A stretch of DNA of 64,000 bases from Strongyloides papillosus (GCA_005656395.1 SRSI01000012.1:1-64000), one strand, 5' to 3'; counted from the first letter of the stretch, positions 1 to 11,948 are shown. The notes: a model not told the origin generated them from the sequence alone. A program made the numbers and translations.

Positions 1-397
1 TTGGGACAGTTAAATTATAAATAATATAATCATTAATTTTTTTAACTTCAAGAATATTATTTTTCGTTAAAACATTAGGTCTCCTATCATTTGAATCTTT
101 TCTAACAGAAACAATAACATCAACATAACCATGAAGATCATAATTTTTACCAGGGTAAAATCTTGTTTCATCTAATGGCCAATGTTCTTTTAATGCTCCC
201 ATTTCTCTCCTCCATGCAGCATCATCTGGTGAGAAGACATATTGTGGATCAATTGTCGTCTGTTCCTCCAGCCACACAAAACCATAAGATAGGAATGCAG
301 TTAATAATAAAGGAAGTATTAGAAAAAAAAATTTATAATTATGTACAATGAGACCCCAACGAAAGAAAGTTTTGTGAATTAGAGTATCAAAAGACAT
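1..397 (-). CDS. Patched-related (PTR-type) membrane protein, N-terminal exon, partial
   Basis: An open frame runs from an ATG at 397 down to the window edge (132 codons, no stop), so this is the 5' part of a longer gene. The protein begins MSFDTLIHKTFFRWGLIV, has one hydrophobic segment at about residues 24-42, and then an extracellular loop with the spacing DPQYVFSPDDAAWRREM..W..D..RFYPGKNYD. That N-terminus is typical of nematode patched-related proteins, which have a sterol-sensing domain and act in molting and membrane trafficking. The sterol-sensing domain itself lies outside the window. The call rests on the first membrane helix and the loop only; another RND-type permease of the same superfamily is possible. 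Confidence 0.72.
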   Translation of the reverse strand, partial: MSFDTLIHKTFFRWGLIVHNYKFFFLILPLLLTAFLSYGFVWLEEQTTIDPQYVFSPDDAAWRREMGALKEHWPLDETRFYPGKNYDLHGYVDVIVSVRKDSNDRRPNVLTKNNILEVKKINDYIIYNLTVP

Positions 398-944
398 TTC
401 ATATATATATTTTTTAGAAGTTTAAAGAAATATAGGTAATATTATTTAAAAATTGAATGTTGTATAATTTTTATAGTTATAAGCACTCCTGAAAATAAGA
501 TACCATAATATTATAGTGATAAAAGATGAAGTGTTTCATCTTCATAAAAATTATTTTATTTATCTATAATAAATCTTATACGTTTACAGTTTTTGGTGCG
601 CCATAGTTATGACCTAAATTATATTAGTCATATTATAAATTATCATTAGTGTTGATTTATTAAAAGTCGTTATAGTGTCTTGTAGGATCAATGTTAACGG
701 TGATATCATTTGTTAGATAAAAAGGAAATAAAAAAAGGATAAAGTTGTTGATGGTTTTTGTGGTAGATAATCTTAAAATGATCATGAATATTATTATACG
801 AGTTTTTAAAAATAGTTATATTTTTAATAAAAGTTGATTTATTACCTACAAGAAATTGATACTAAAATTGAATGAATCACCCCTTTGTAAATGTATTTTT
901 AGTAATCAGAAACTTTTATTTACGAAGTTTGAAAAGAAATATAA
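398..944. other. Gene-free spacer
   Basis: AT-rich DNA upstream of the patched-related gene and downstream of the secreted protein gene. It presumably holds the promoter of the first. I see no coding frame or repeat. Confidence 0.5.
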
Positions 945-1564
945 TTATAATTTAATTAACATTCTGACTTCTTTTAGGCAATCATCAAACTTGTCACTTG
1001 GTGTTAAACTTTTAATTTTATCCAAAATTTGAATTTTCTTGTCTTCTGTTAAAATTTTGTACAGTGAACGACATGTCTCTCTTTTGATAGTAATTAACGG
1101 TAAATCTTTTTTAAAATTATTTTCTATTTCCATATCAATGTTTTTCTTGTCGGATGATATAAAATCAAGAAGTGAATATGAAACTTTTGTTAGTAACTTT
1201 ACTGCTTCGGATGTGGATCCAAGAATTGTTGAGATTTTATCTATAACACTATTAATCTGTTAGTAAAAAAGTTTTAAATTATGATAACAAATAAACAATC
1301 ACTAACTGTGTTGATTTGCTGTGAATTAAGGTATTTAACTTGATTTGGTATTTGAAAAAGAACGATTTCAACTAAAGTTTTATTCATAAAGTACATATCC
1401 ATACATTCACTATATATTTTCAAACCCTGTTCTTTGGTTAGAAAATTACCAAAAAGATGTTCAATTTTTTCAATAGATTTTGTGTAACATTTATTTAAAT
1501 CTTTTTCAGTTACATTTTCTCCAAGAATTATTAATGGTAATATTAAGAGTAGCAAAATTCTCAT
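945..1564 (-). CDS. Small secreted alpha-helical protein, two exons
   Basis: Exons 1307-1564 and 945-1256 join in phase 0 across a 50-base intron (GTTAGT..CTAACAG), giving 189 residues. I chose the ATG at 1564 rather than the upstream in-frame ATG at 1627, because it places a classic signal peptide at the start (MRILLLLILPLIILGENV). The mature part is predicted helical and carries four cysteines (KCYTKS, YSECMD, ETCRSL, DDCLKE), consistent with two disulfides. No catalytic motif is visible. Many nematode secreted helical proteins look like this and I do not recognise the family. The gene model (start, splice, frame) is well supported; the function is unknown. Confidence 0.7.
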
Positions 1565-1824
1565 ATTTTGATAAAAGGTGAAATAAATATTAAAAGTTTT
1601 ATGTATTTTATATTCATTAATATACAATTAATTTCGTATAAAACAACATTTAATATTCTATATATCAAATTTTTGTAGATTATTTTTAAAGCTGCATTAA
1701 TAATTCTTTGAAACTTTTAATTAAACTTTTTCAAGATTATACTTATTTATTTAAAAAAATAAAAAGCATTATAACATTTATTAATATTTTTACATAACGA
1801 TTATTTAAAGTATGAAGGTTAAAT

Positions 1825-2119
1825 CTAGAGGCGTTTAGTAGTTTTCTGTCTCATTTCTTCATCAACAGCTGCTTTAGTACGTAATGACGTAAATGGAGGG
1901 TACAAATTCCACCTGGCAAATGAAATATAATAACAACCTAAACAAAAAATTGTATCAAAGTAAAATTCTTTAAAACAAACCAGCAGCAATTGTATACAGT
2001 ATAAATTTATGTTGTGGGTTTTTAACATAATAAGGAGCTTTAAGATTATATAAAGCATAACATCCAATAAGAAAACTTGCTCCAGTTCCAGCAACTTTAC
2101 ATTCAAAACAATCACCCAT
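1825..2119 (-). CDS. DMAC1/TMEM261-like small membrane protein
   Basis: Exons 1981-2119 and 1825-1937 join across a 43-base intron, giving an 83-residue protein. It starts MGDCFECKVAGTGASFLIG and has a first hydrophobic segment at about residues 10-25 and a second at about 40-55. The Asp-Cys-x-x-Cys pair just before a Gly-rich helix matches the DUF4536/DMAC1 family, whose human member helps assemble the distal arm of mitochondrial complex I. A splice acceptor (TTGTTTAG) lies 5 bases before the ATG, and the gene follows NAA20 on the same strand after 135 bases, so it could be the trans-spliced second gene of a small operon. The family call is tentative; the gene model is firm. Confidence 0.6.
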
Positions 2120-2254
2120 TTTCTCTAAACAATATTAAGGTTAATGCGATAATAGATTAAAAAAGTTATATGTATGGATAGGAAATACCAAGTAAAAAAT
2201 TAAAATAAAATTTTAATTCAAAAAATATATTATCATAAGAAAATATAATAAAGA

Positions 2255-2804
2255 TCAATGATTATTTTTACTTAAATAAATACCATTAGGATCTGCAGAT
2301 AGGCATTTTCTCATATCAAAGGCATCTTCATCCCTCTCACCAGAATAATAATTTTTTATTCGATTATAAATAGAGTAACCAAGTTTTTTGTACATATTAA
2401 CAGCTGCCACATTTGACACACGAACGTACAAATCCACAAAATAACAATCTTGTATATCTGAGGTTTTCTCTAATCCCGCTATCATTTGTGATCCTAATCC
2501 TAAACGTCTATAGTCTTCAGCAACTGTTAATGCCGTAATATGTCCATGCCATGGTAATCCATTTGTTTCTGATTTACCAAATACTTAAAGAATATGTAAA
2601 ATATTATATATTTTTTATTTTAAATATTAACATACCATATCCCATTATTGTTCCGTCATAATCTTGAGCAGTAACACAATATTCTGGCCATTGAATGATG
2701 TAATTAAGATAATAACCGCAAGTATATGTTTCGGTCATTATATCTAGATTAACGTTATTGAAATGTAGTAGATCATCAATCTCAAATGATCTTATAGTAC
2801 ACAT
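2255..2804 (-). CDS. NAA20: N-alpha-acetyltransferase 20, catalytic subunit of NatB
   Basis: Exons 2636-2804 and 2255-2583 (52-base intron) encode 165 residues, close to the usual ~175. The protein opens MCTIRSFEIDDLLHFNNVNL, has the WPEYC segment, and then the GNAT fold with the acetyl-CoA loop RRLGLGSQM (R/Q-x-x-G-x-G/A form) and the C-terminal VRVSNVAAVNMYKKLGY and DEDAFDMRK blocks, all diagnostic of NAA20. NatB acetylates nascent proteins starting Met-Asp, Met-Glu, Met-Asn or Met-Gln on the ribosome. The gene is divergent from RRP15, sharing a 192-base intergenic region, and lies just upstream of the DMAC1-like gene. Confidence 0.95.
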
Positions 2805-2996
2805 CGTTCAAGAATAAACCTTATTTTTTGAAGACTTAATAACTGTGTTATAACAAATAGTCATCTTCAGTGGAATGTTTGTTTACTGCTTGGGGAAATG
2901 TTTTAAATATTTTGAAAGAATAATTTCATTAGAAAATATTGTTTTATAAGTTGTTGTTTATAAATAAATTGTATATTTTTTTTTATTACTTTAATT
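2805..2996. promoter_or_regulatory. Shared divergent promoter of NAA20 and RRP15
   Basis: Only 192 bases separate the ATGs of two housekeeping genes transcribed in opposite directions, so both promoters must lie here or overlap. The stretch is AT-rich, with poly-T tracts next to the RRP15 start. No classical TATA box stands out. Confidence 0.5.
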
Positions 2997-3679
2997 ATGT
3001 CACTAAAGAGGAAGGCTCCTGAAATTGAAATAGAAGAAGAAGGTAGGTTTAAAATCATTTTCTTTAATCAAACTAAATATTTTCAGATGACGAGGTAATG
3101 ATAGACGATTTTGGATCTGATGATGATGGTGATTTTGGAATAAAAAATACAAAATCAACAGATAATGATGAAGATGATGATTCTGAGGATAGTGCTCAGT
3201 ATGATGAAGAAGAATCAGAGGAAGAGACATCATCAGACGAGGAAGGTGTAGTTCCAAATGCAAACATGAGAAATGGAAAAATGAAAGTTGTTCAACTTGA
3301 CAGTGTTAAGGCACTTAATAGAAAAGAGAAATTGGCTAAAGCTTCAATGAGGTTAACAAAACGTGAGATGGTTGAGAAAAAAAGAGAAAAGATAGCTCAT
3401 TTGAAGCTAGGTATGGTGAAACCAAACTACGTTAAAGATAGAACAAAGGAAAGGAATCTTGCAAAGATAGCTTCATTTGGTGTTGCAACATTATTTAATC
3501 AAGTTTTAGATTATAAAAAACAGGTTACCGAGGATGCTGAAGTCAAGAAGGAAGCTAAAAATATTAAAATTGATAGGAAATATAAGGAACAATTGGATGC
3601 ATTACCCAGGACAGCTAATAGATTTATTGTTAAGCCTCAAAGGGGTGAACAAAAAGAGGAACATAAAGAAGAAGTTTAA
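2997..3679 (+). CDS. RRP15: RRP15-like ribosome biogenesis protein
   Basis: Exons 2997-3042 and 3087-3679 (44-base intron) give 212 residues. The N-terminus is basic (MSLKRKAP) and is followed by a long acidic Asp/Glu/Ser tract (about residues 13-65). The conserved core has KREMVEKKREKIAHLKLGMVKP.YVKDRTKERNLAKIASFGVATLFNQV; the ERNL.(R/K)IA..GV..LFN signature is that of Rrp15. Rrp15 is a nucleolar factor needed for 60S precursor maturation and rRNA processing. The acidic tract, basic core and length agree with the family. The ATG at 2997 is in frame after splicing, so it is preferred over the internal ATG at 3098. Confidence 0.88.
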
Positions 3680-4815
3680 GAGTTTTGGATGGAGGAAATT
3701 GTTTTTTGTTAAATTTTTTTTTAATTTTAAAGGAGTTTATTGTTATTTAGAAATTGTTTTATAAATTGATTAAAAGATGATTCTTTAGATTATTTAATTT
3801 TACGGGATATTCCAAAAGTATAAAATTAGTGAACATTGGTAAAATAGTAGTTTTCGTCAAATTTATTTGTATTTAATAATATTATGCTTACTCAATAGAG
3901 CTTTGTTTGCTCTGTAAGAATGCTGGTAAAACATTTCTGTTTAATTTCTCAATAAGCTTTAATTTTTAAAAATAATGTTAATAAAGTACAACAACTAACA
4001 TTTTGTAGATTCGAGTATAGAAGAAGTTATGCTTTTAACGTGTAAAACAATAATGTTGATATTTTTCAATACTAAAAAGCTACTTCATTTAAGTGAAAAA
4101 AATACAATTTTCTAAAAATTTAATAAATTCTGGTAGGATAAAATTTCCATATTGTGACACAAAATTAAAAACATTGCTTCTTAAATCTACAGAGTAATTT
4201 AATTTCATGTTTTTATTTAAAGAACGAAAGAAATTAATAATGTTCAAAAGTGTAAACTTATTTCTGGGACACCTTTATATGTAGCTAAGATGTAAATTAA
4301 AAGTATTCTTTATCTCTACTCAAAAAAATATTTTATACATTATATTAAAAGAAAAAGAATTTTTATATGAAATCTGACAATGATCTTTTTTCTTGGTAAT
4401 CTCAATAAAAAATTATCATTTCACTCAGAAAAAAACATTACTTTTCGTCGTGTTAATGATTATTTTTTTTTAAATTAAATCATTTTTCATCCTTTAAATA
4501 ATAAACTTTGAATATGATCACCAATAAGACGAAAAACGATGTTTTTCTGTGAGTTGAATAATAAATAAACAAGATATCATAAGCTTAAAAGACTTATTTA
4601 CAGTTTATTCTTTAATTTAATAATTTTTGTGAAGGAAGCATATTTTATTAAAAAAAAGCAGAAATGAAATATGATTAATGGTTTGGTATTATCCATTCTT
4701 AGTCCCAATTTGTTTTGTATTTAAGCCTGAACATTAGTTTGTCATTTAGTTCATATTGAGTATTGGGGGTAAATTTCTATTTATCATTACGCTATAGTTT
4801 TTTAATAAGATAAGT
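3680..4815. other. Gene-free convergent intergenic region
   Basis: About 1.1 kb between the 3' ends of RRP15 (plus) and an astacin gene (minus). Very AT-rich, with no coding frame, RNA gene or clear repeat seen. Confidence 0.5.
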
Positions 4816-6248
4816 TTAATGTTTTATATTTATGTTGATATGATGATGGTGATGTTTATTTTTACCCTTAGTTTTGCATTTTTTTGGTTTTTTGACTTTA
4901 ATTGGTTTTTTGGGTTTTATTGGTTTTTTTGGTTTTTTGTTTTTCTTTGGTTTTTTGCATTTTTTTGGTTTACATTCAACTATTTGTCCTTTTTTATCTC
5001 TACAAATTTTTTCTTTCTTAAATTTTAGTTCAACATAGAAATCAGGCCTAAAATGACTGTTGTGTATATATACTTCATGATCTTCGGATTTTATTTCCAA
5101 ATTCGTAACATTACCACAAATGATTGCTCCAGAAACAGATTTATCACGACCATATCTTATTTCGAAGAATTTCGTCTGTTGGCAATTCAAAGTTTTATTT
5201 GGAAGCACTGATATTATCGACACATTCATTGATACGATATGATTCTTAGCAGGATCTGCTCTAATACGCCAGAAACATTGCTCTTTCAACGTCAAATTAA
5301 CACTTCGATAATCTGATTCTGCTTTAAGGTCTGTTTTGTTACAAACTTCTGATGCATTATGTTTAAAATGCTCACATTTAGTACCATTAAAAAATTTTAA
5401 GCATTTACATTGCTTACAATTTTTTGAATCTGGATATCCGTAATTTTTACAATTAATTTTTTTTTTCATCTGACATTTTCCTTTCCTACATTTTTTCTTC
5501 AAACATTTTTTTTTACAGAAATGCATATTTAATGATTTTATATCGTTAAATGACATATGCATCACGTAACCAATTTGATCTTGATGAAGACTCTGTTTGG
5601 ACTTTATAAATGGCCCTGGACCTTTACTATAAAAGTATGGACCAACATGTAATACTGATTTATAATCATATGAAATACCATAGGTATTTACAGCACATTT
5701 TGGAACTATATCAATATACTTTAAAAGTTCCGTCCTGGTATTATTTTCAATGATTTCAATATATTTATCTCTATCAGGTCTTGATGTTTCAAGGATAGCT
5801 CCTAAAGCATGCATAATTAGTCTCTCAACAGCATAAGATTCTTGACAGTATTTTGGCATAAAAATCTTATGTGGTTTAGAACCGTAACGTTTTCCAATTT
5901 CAGTTGTACAATTATCACCACGTAAAAACAATAAACCTTCCGTTTCTAACTTTTCAACTTTTTCAAATGTTAAACACGTTTCCTTTTCAATTAAATGTAT
6001 TGCATCTTGAATTTTATGTACACTGACATTTTCACCGATTTGATATTTTATTGGAAAATTTTTCCACTGCCATTCTCGAACATTTAATATGGCTCTTTTC
6101 CTTCTTGTAAGTGTTTCACTATCGGTTTCAGGATCACACTGACAATTCTATAAAATTAAATTTTAACTTTGATAAATATTAACCTTACAATTATATTATG
6201 AAAAAGAAATAGTTTAGCAATTAATAAAAATAAGAAATTTAATCTCAT
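4816..6248 (-). CDS. Astacin-family protein with destroyed zinc site (probable pseudoenzyme)
   Basis: Exons 6189-6248 and 4816-6147 (41-base intron) encode 463 residues. Order: signal peptide (1-20), short propeptide ending in the dibasic site TRRKR (about 34-38), astacin domain, EGF-like Cys motif (CKNYGYPDSKNCKQCKC), CUB-like domain, and a Lys/Pro-rich tail ending in five His. The fold and flanking sequence are kept (ETSRPDRDKYIEI, SFNDIKSLNMHFC), but the zinc motif HExxHxxGxxH reads RLIMHALGAIL: zinc ligands 1 and 3 are Arg and Leu, and the catalytic Glu is Leu. The Met-turn (usually SxMHY) reads SVLHV. The 1.3 kb exon has no stop or frameshift, so I infer a maintained, catalytically inactive secreted protein rather than a decayed gene. 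Confidence 0.85.
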
Positions 6249-9200
6249 ATCATGTAATGAAAAATAATTTTGTTGCAATTGTTAGTATAGTTTCATTTTA
6301 TAGTGGAATTTGATTATTTAAAGAATATATTCTGTATTTAATGAAATTGATCATTTCATGTAATATGATCAAGTACTTATTTGCACTTATTTTTTGTGTG
6401 CTATGTATAAATTCATTTTATCCTTCAAATTGCTATTTTTCATTGTTTACTTATAATTGAATTTCTAGATCAATAATCTGTTAATAATTTGATTTTTTAC
6501 TTTTTTCTCTTTTAAAATTTCTAGTAATTTTACATATATTTTCAAACTTCATTAACTATTGGAACTTAATTTTAAACCTCAATGTTATCATTAGACTTAG
6601 TCATTCAAATTTTTTTTTACAATTAACGAGAGATAAATAATATTCTTGCAAAATGAATTGTGATTAGTTAGTTTATGTAAATTAATAATAGAAAACTAGA
6701 AAAATTATAATAAAATAATTACATTTGTTTAAACTAATATAGATTAAATTTCTTATATTATTTATTTTTTTTATTTGATTATTTATTTTTACTAATGTTT
6801 AGTTCCTAGATTTTATTGGAAGTATAGTTTGCCGTTTAAAATTTATAGAAAATTTTAAATACCGTCTCATTCTATTCTTCAAGCCTAAAAATTAGATTCC
6901 ATTATAAAGGATAATTATTTTCATTTTTGCCAACCCCTGGTTAATTCTAATAACATAAGATATTAATTTTCAGATAAGCACATGCTGATATTTTTTATAC
7001 ATTACATTATGTTCTGCTTACCTATTTACAATGATTTTAATCTATCTTTTAATTTAACTAAACTTCTTACTAATCATATTGTTTCACAATTAATTATAGT
7101 TGTATTAAGAGCATTACATTTTCTGCAATATTATAATTAATTAAATGTTTTGTTTGATTATGAAATGATAGAAACAATTTGAAAAAATTTTACTGCTATA
7201 AATAGTTAATAAAAAAAGATTTTTTTAAGTATAGAAATTGAGTCATTATATATTGTTCTCACAAAATATATGTATGGATAAAAAATTTCACTAAACATTG
7301 ATTATGTTATGATGATATTATAGATGAAACTATAAACTTTGAATTATTGAAAGTGAATAAAGAATTTTTTATAGTATATGCGTTCAATTTTTAAATGACT
7401 GTTGCTAAAAATATAGCTAAAGTTTTTTATTAAAAGTTATACTTTGATATTTTACCATAGACAAATTTTTAAGATAAAAAAATGAATTTGGAAGAATTTA
7501 ATTTTTTATTAAAGTATTTCAAAAAGATTTCAATAATAAATATTTTTATTACCATATATTTTATATTTATTATTACTTACTAAAAACAAAGACATTTATG
7601 GTTATTCATTTTAAGAAATACAAATATATTCAAATAATGTTAAAAAAAGAAGAGATTCTAAATTCGATCTAGCTCCATAGAGTGAAGCTAATGATTTAAA
7701 TGTATTATGTTTCTTTTTAATTTTATGTTTTAAATAATAAACTGAACGGAAAGGAAAAGTAAATAATATATTTTTTGAAAAAGAAAGTTATATTTTTTTA
7801 TTATTCTTATAATATTATTCATATTAAATTTGAAATTTTACGATATCATTATTGACTATTTTGTTAAATTTTATGCACGGAGAATATTAAAAAGTATAAC
7901 AAATGTAACAAGACAATATATTGGCACAAAAATAATTAGAAAGCAATGGCAACTAGTAGTTAAAGATCACTTAAAAATCCGGAACTAACCAAAGCTACAA
8001 AACAAAGTGTATTTTAGAGATCTTTTGGGATCCCAAGAATTTCTGTGAATAAAAAACAATTTAAAAACCTTTACATCTATAATAGAAGGAAAATTGCAAA
8101 AGGCTGTAATGTTTAACAATTTTTCAAAAACGATGAAAATTTCTAGAAGCAATTATTTGTTTTAATAAAATATAGAATTTGCATTTTTATTCCATACTGT
8201 AACTTTTAATATAACACTTTAAACAACAACTTCTGATCAAACGCTATTATAAGTATAATTATTTATATCAATAATGTTTGAAAATACTGTTCTAAAATTT
8301 TTCTCGGTAAAATTTATTAATTTGTCTGATAAAGTTTACCTTTTTGTTTTGTTTTAGAAGTATTTTTTACGAGTATAAAGATTCTAAATAAAACAATTTT
8401 AAAACATTTAAATTATTGTTTTATATTTAATTTCATAAATATATTGAATAAATATTAATGAAAAATTGTATTTAAAATATTTAAGTTATTAAAAAAAATC
8501 ATTTTTGAACATATTAATAAATGCTTTTGAAATAGTTGTTTGACATAATTTTTAAATCAAAAAAATTGCTAGAAAATAAATTTAAATTCGGACGAATTTT
8601 TTCAATATATTACGAAGAGAAATTTGATAAATTTATTTACTCTGGTTTATAGTAATCATTAAAATTTGTGATTGATAACTATTTACAACAAAAACAATAT
8701 TTATTAGTTAATAATGTGTTGAATTTTACTAATTGCAAGGACTTTTACGTTACATTAATTGAAAAACAAGTCTTATTTCAGTAAGATATTTTGTATATTA
8801 GACAGATTATAACAATGATTCTTGGATTTTCTTAAGTATACTTTTCAACCATTAATTGGAAAATAATTAAAAAACTATTAAATATCATCTTATTATAATT
8901 TAGAAAGAAATTGATTTTCACTAATTGAAGTTTAAATTTTATCAAAATATCAATTTGATAATTTACTCTTCTTAGTCCATTTTTATAAAATAAGAATGCA
9001 GAATAAGGCATATTTTTATAAAAAAATTTCATATATAGACGAAATTTAAGTTCAAAAAATAAGTATTTTTTAGTTTCAGTAATGTCACTAATAAAATGTT
9101 ATTTAAAAACATTAAACGATATTTATATGTATTTTTTTACTAAAGCTAAACTACTTAAGAAACAGTGTTATCATTTACTAAACATAAATTTCCAATTTTA

Positions 9201-9797
9201 AATTCAAATGGTAAAAATACTCCTATATCATGAAATATCTGCACCAAAAAATCATATATTTTCATCGTTTTTCATTAAAGTATTTATGAAGGTAGTTACC
9301 AGTGCTGTCCTATTTTTTATTTATTTTGTTAGCATAAATTTTTTTGTCTTCGAAATAGACTATAAACTTTTAAGATGGTGAATAATTACTTTTTCTGTGA
9401 TGAAAACTTCGAACTTTTCGCAAAAATAATAAAAAATTTAATGTTTTACTAAAATGCTTCATATGTTACTTGCAAACCAAGATTTGTATCACTATTATTA
9501 ATAAACGAATGACATCAATAAAATTTAAATAATCCAATTTATAGTTTAACAATTTCTCATATCAATTATATAGTGGGCCTAATGAAACATCAGGGATAAA
9601 CTTTTTTTTATGTAAAATTAATATTTAAATCCATTGGTGCAAAATTGAATAGTTTGTTATTTATATAGACTTAGACATATATATAATTTTAAATATTATT
9701 TTAATAAAAGTGTGAAAAACAATGTTTTCAAAATTTAGTTTAAACAAATAAATTTTAGGTATAAATAATGACTTTTTGAAAGGCTTAACGTGTTCAA
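6249..9797. other. Gene-poor AT-rich region
   Basis: About 3.5 kb upstream of the inactive astacin with no convincing gene. Short open frames such as the one at 8832-9032 are Ile/Phe/Lys/Asn-rich and look like chance. A stretch near 7870-7990 is slightly richer in GC and keeps about 39 codons open on the plus strand, but it has no start codon and no recognisable motif. Confidence 0.5.
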
Positions 9798-10190
9798 ATG
9801 ATTTTCAGTACACAATATTTTTATTAATCATTATCGTTCTTCAAGCATTATTACTCATTAACAATAATGGTACTGATGGTTCACCTCTTGAAAAAGATAC
9901 AAATTATGGAAAATGTACGCTTTACAATCCGAATTAAATGATGACAATTTTAGAATAATGTTTAAATAAGTAGATAAAATTCCAGTTTCAAAAAAACAAG
10001 AACAAAACCACTTAAAGTAAAAATTCCATCTTAAAACAACAAAACATCTAAAAATACAAACAAAAACAAAAAAGTTGGAAAACTATAGAACCACCTAAAT
10101 CTTCAATGAATCCTAGTAATTCAAAACCATCTGAAAATAATAGCCTGATAAAAAACCAAATTCTTTATTACAAAAATCCTAGAAAAATAT
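9798..10190 (+). pseudogene. Decayed copy of the four-exon secreted-protein family
   Basis: This is a broken relative of the genes at 27428 and 30665. The ATG region, the hydrophobic signal segment, the INNN motif and the PLEKDT motif that ends the signal exon are all recognisable. About 25 bases after the ATG a one-base length change in a T run throws the signal exon out of frame. The donor GTACGC is kept. The second exon starts with the family sequence AATAATGTT, but the next codon (Glu in the intact copy at 27428) is TAA. The tail is Lys/Thr/Asn-rich with further stops. The upstream TTAGTTTAA..AAATAAATTTTA block shared with the intact copies is also present. The 3' limit is approximate. 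Confidence 0.7.
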
Positions 10191-11698
10191 AACTATTACC
10201 GGTAAATTTTGATGATAACTATAACATTCGAAGTATTAGTTTATTTTTATTGAATATAGAAGTGGCATTATAATATTTTAATATAATTTTTAACAAAAAA
10301 AAATTGAACAACTCCTTCTGATATAACATTATTACTAATCGTAAAATTTATTTTTACAATATTTTCCAATGTTTTTTCAAAACTTTATTTAAGTATGTAA
10401 TATTTAAATATAAATATTTATATATGATAATTAATTATGTTATCATTATAATTTCATTTATATTATTATCTATTTAAATAGTATGTTTTTATAATAAAAC
10501 AGTTTAGTCTTCACTGAAATAAATGGATTTTGGTGCTAAACTCATGGCCTTAGCTATGAGCAAAGGTTACAACAAAGTAATTTAATAATTTCTTGATATA
10601 ACTTTTTTTTAAGAGGTGCTATACAGTGTGATAAAAAAAAACAATTTAATATGATAACTTTATTCAATATATGTTAATGGTATAAGATAAAATGACATAA
10701 AACAGTGTAAAATTTATGGTATTTATGGATTCTTGGAGTCAACGCCTTCTATGAACATTAACTTTGATAACTTTGTTTTTTTTATTTAGCATTGAAAATA
10801 ATATTTAACGTTGAAATTACTACTAATAAAGTATTTTAAAAAATTCCATGTTATTTTTCTGTATTTAATTTTATTATTGTAGTCATTGAATACATACGAA
10901 AGAACCAAAAACATAAACATATAAAAAATGTGGTAAATTTGTCCACTTAAAAAATTTTAAATTTTTAATTTGCAACTTATTCTATCACAATTAATTGACC
11001 TATGAAAATTAAAGAAATAATTAGAAAATTATTAAAACAAATTACTATTTTTTATAATTATATTTTTATCTCAAAGCTTTCAGTTGTTATCTGCAGTATA
11101 TTTCAAAATATAAGATTACATTTTAATTTTATGTGAAATTATAAATAATGTTATAAAAAGCATTTATTAACATATCATAGTATCTTTATTAATATTTTGC
11201 AATAATTTGAGTTATTGTAAATTATATTTTCTTATAAACTCATACTGTTCTGGATAGCCTAAATTTTTTAATACTGTTTTTCAAGATCATTTTTAAGAAT
11301 CAAACTTATGGAAAGTAATAACATATTATGCATTTTTGTTTATATTTAAAAAACTTTTTTTTTATTTTAATATAAAAAAGAGGAAATACTAATATAATAT
11401 TTTAATTTAATAATACTTCGTGTGATAAAATAATTAAGTCTTTTCATTTTTATTGTTATGATATTGCTAAATTTATTATTGCTAGTAGACTATTTAAAAG
11501 AATGATCTTTGTTAAAATGTTTACAATTTTGAAAAAAAATTACTTATAATAGCATACCTTATTATATATTATAAAGGACAAGGTAGACTCTAAGATGAGC
11601 ATAATATCATAAAAAAATATAAAAAATAATAAGAAGTTAGATTACTTCAAAATGTTAGATATATATTCTTGTACAAAACAGAAAATTGTTTTGAAAAC
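10191..11698. other. Gene-free region holding one small dispersed repeat
   Basis: No gene is visible. The stretch at about 10597-10755 is a relative of the element at 12507-12682: both begin TATAA, T-run, AA(C)GAGGTGCTAT and both carry the AACGCCTTCT motif at the far end. Confidence 0.5.
10597..10755. mobile_element. Short non-autonomous repeat, copy 1
   Basis: The left end reads TATAACTTTTTTTTAAGAGG, followed by TGCTAT; the right end has GGTATTTATGG..CAACGCCTTCT. The same blocks, in the same order and about the same distance apart, occur at 12507-12682. No coding capacity. This copy has lost the terminal hairpins of the other. Exact ends are uncertain. Confidence 0.5.
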
Positions 11699-11948
11699 TT
11701 AACGCCTTCGGACCCTGTGCACATTGTAATGTACATAGTTCTTTTCGTGCTGTATTTTATTACGTATAGGTTTAAATTTAGTTTCAACGCCTAATGTACC
11801 TACCAGTAACGTCTGCAACGCCATCTCTTTTTGCTATGCTGAACTGCATTGCTTCTTATGTCAGTAGTTTAAAATTTGAATGACCGTGATAGCAAATAAA
11901 AATGATTTTTTCTTAAACGAAAAAAAAATTCGGGTCTGAAGGGGTTAA
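11699..11948. mobile_element. piggyBac-like MITE
   Basis: A 250-base segment, GC-richer than its surroundings, is flanked by TTAA at both ends (11699-11702 and 11945-11948). Its imperfect terminal inverted repeats are CGCCTTCGGACCC on the left and, read on the minus strand, CCCCTTCAGACCC on the right (two mismatches in 13). TTAA target duplication plus a C-rich terminal repeat is the hallmark of piggyBac-type elements. It has no open frame, so it is a non-autonomous, internally deleted element. Confidence 0.68.

Noticed and set aside
3003..3263. Minus-strand open frame rich in His/Leu/Pro
   Set aside because: Antisense shadow of the acidic tract of RRP15.
4819..5028. Plus-strand open frame of Phe/Trp
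   Set aside because: Antisense shadow of the Lys/Pro-rich tail of the inactive astacin.
8832..9032. 66-codon minus-strand frame
   Set aside because: Composition (Phe, Ile, Lys, Asn, Tyr) equals translated AT-rich noise; no signal, motif or splice support.
9760..10200. Intact third member of the secreted family
   Set aside because: A frame break in the signal exon and a stop at the start of the second exon make it a pseudogene.
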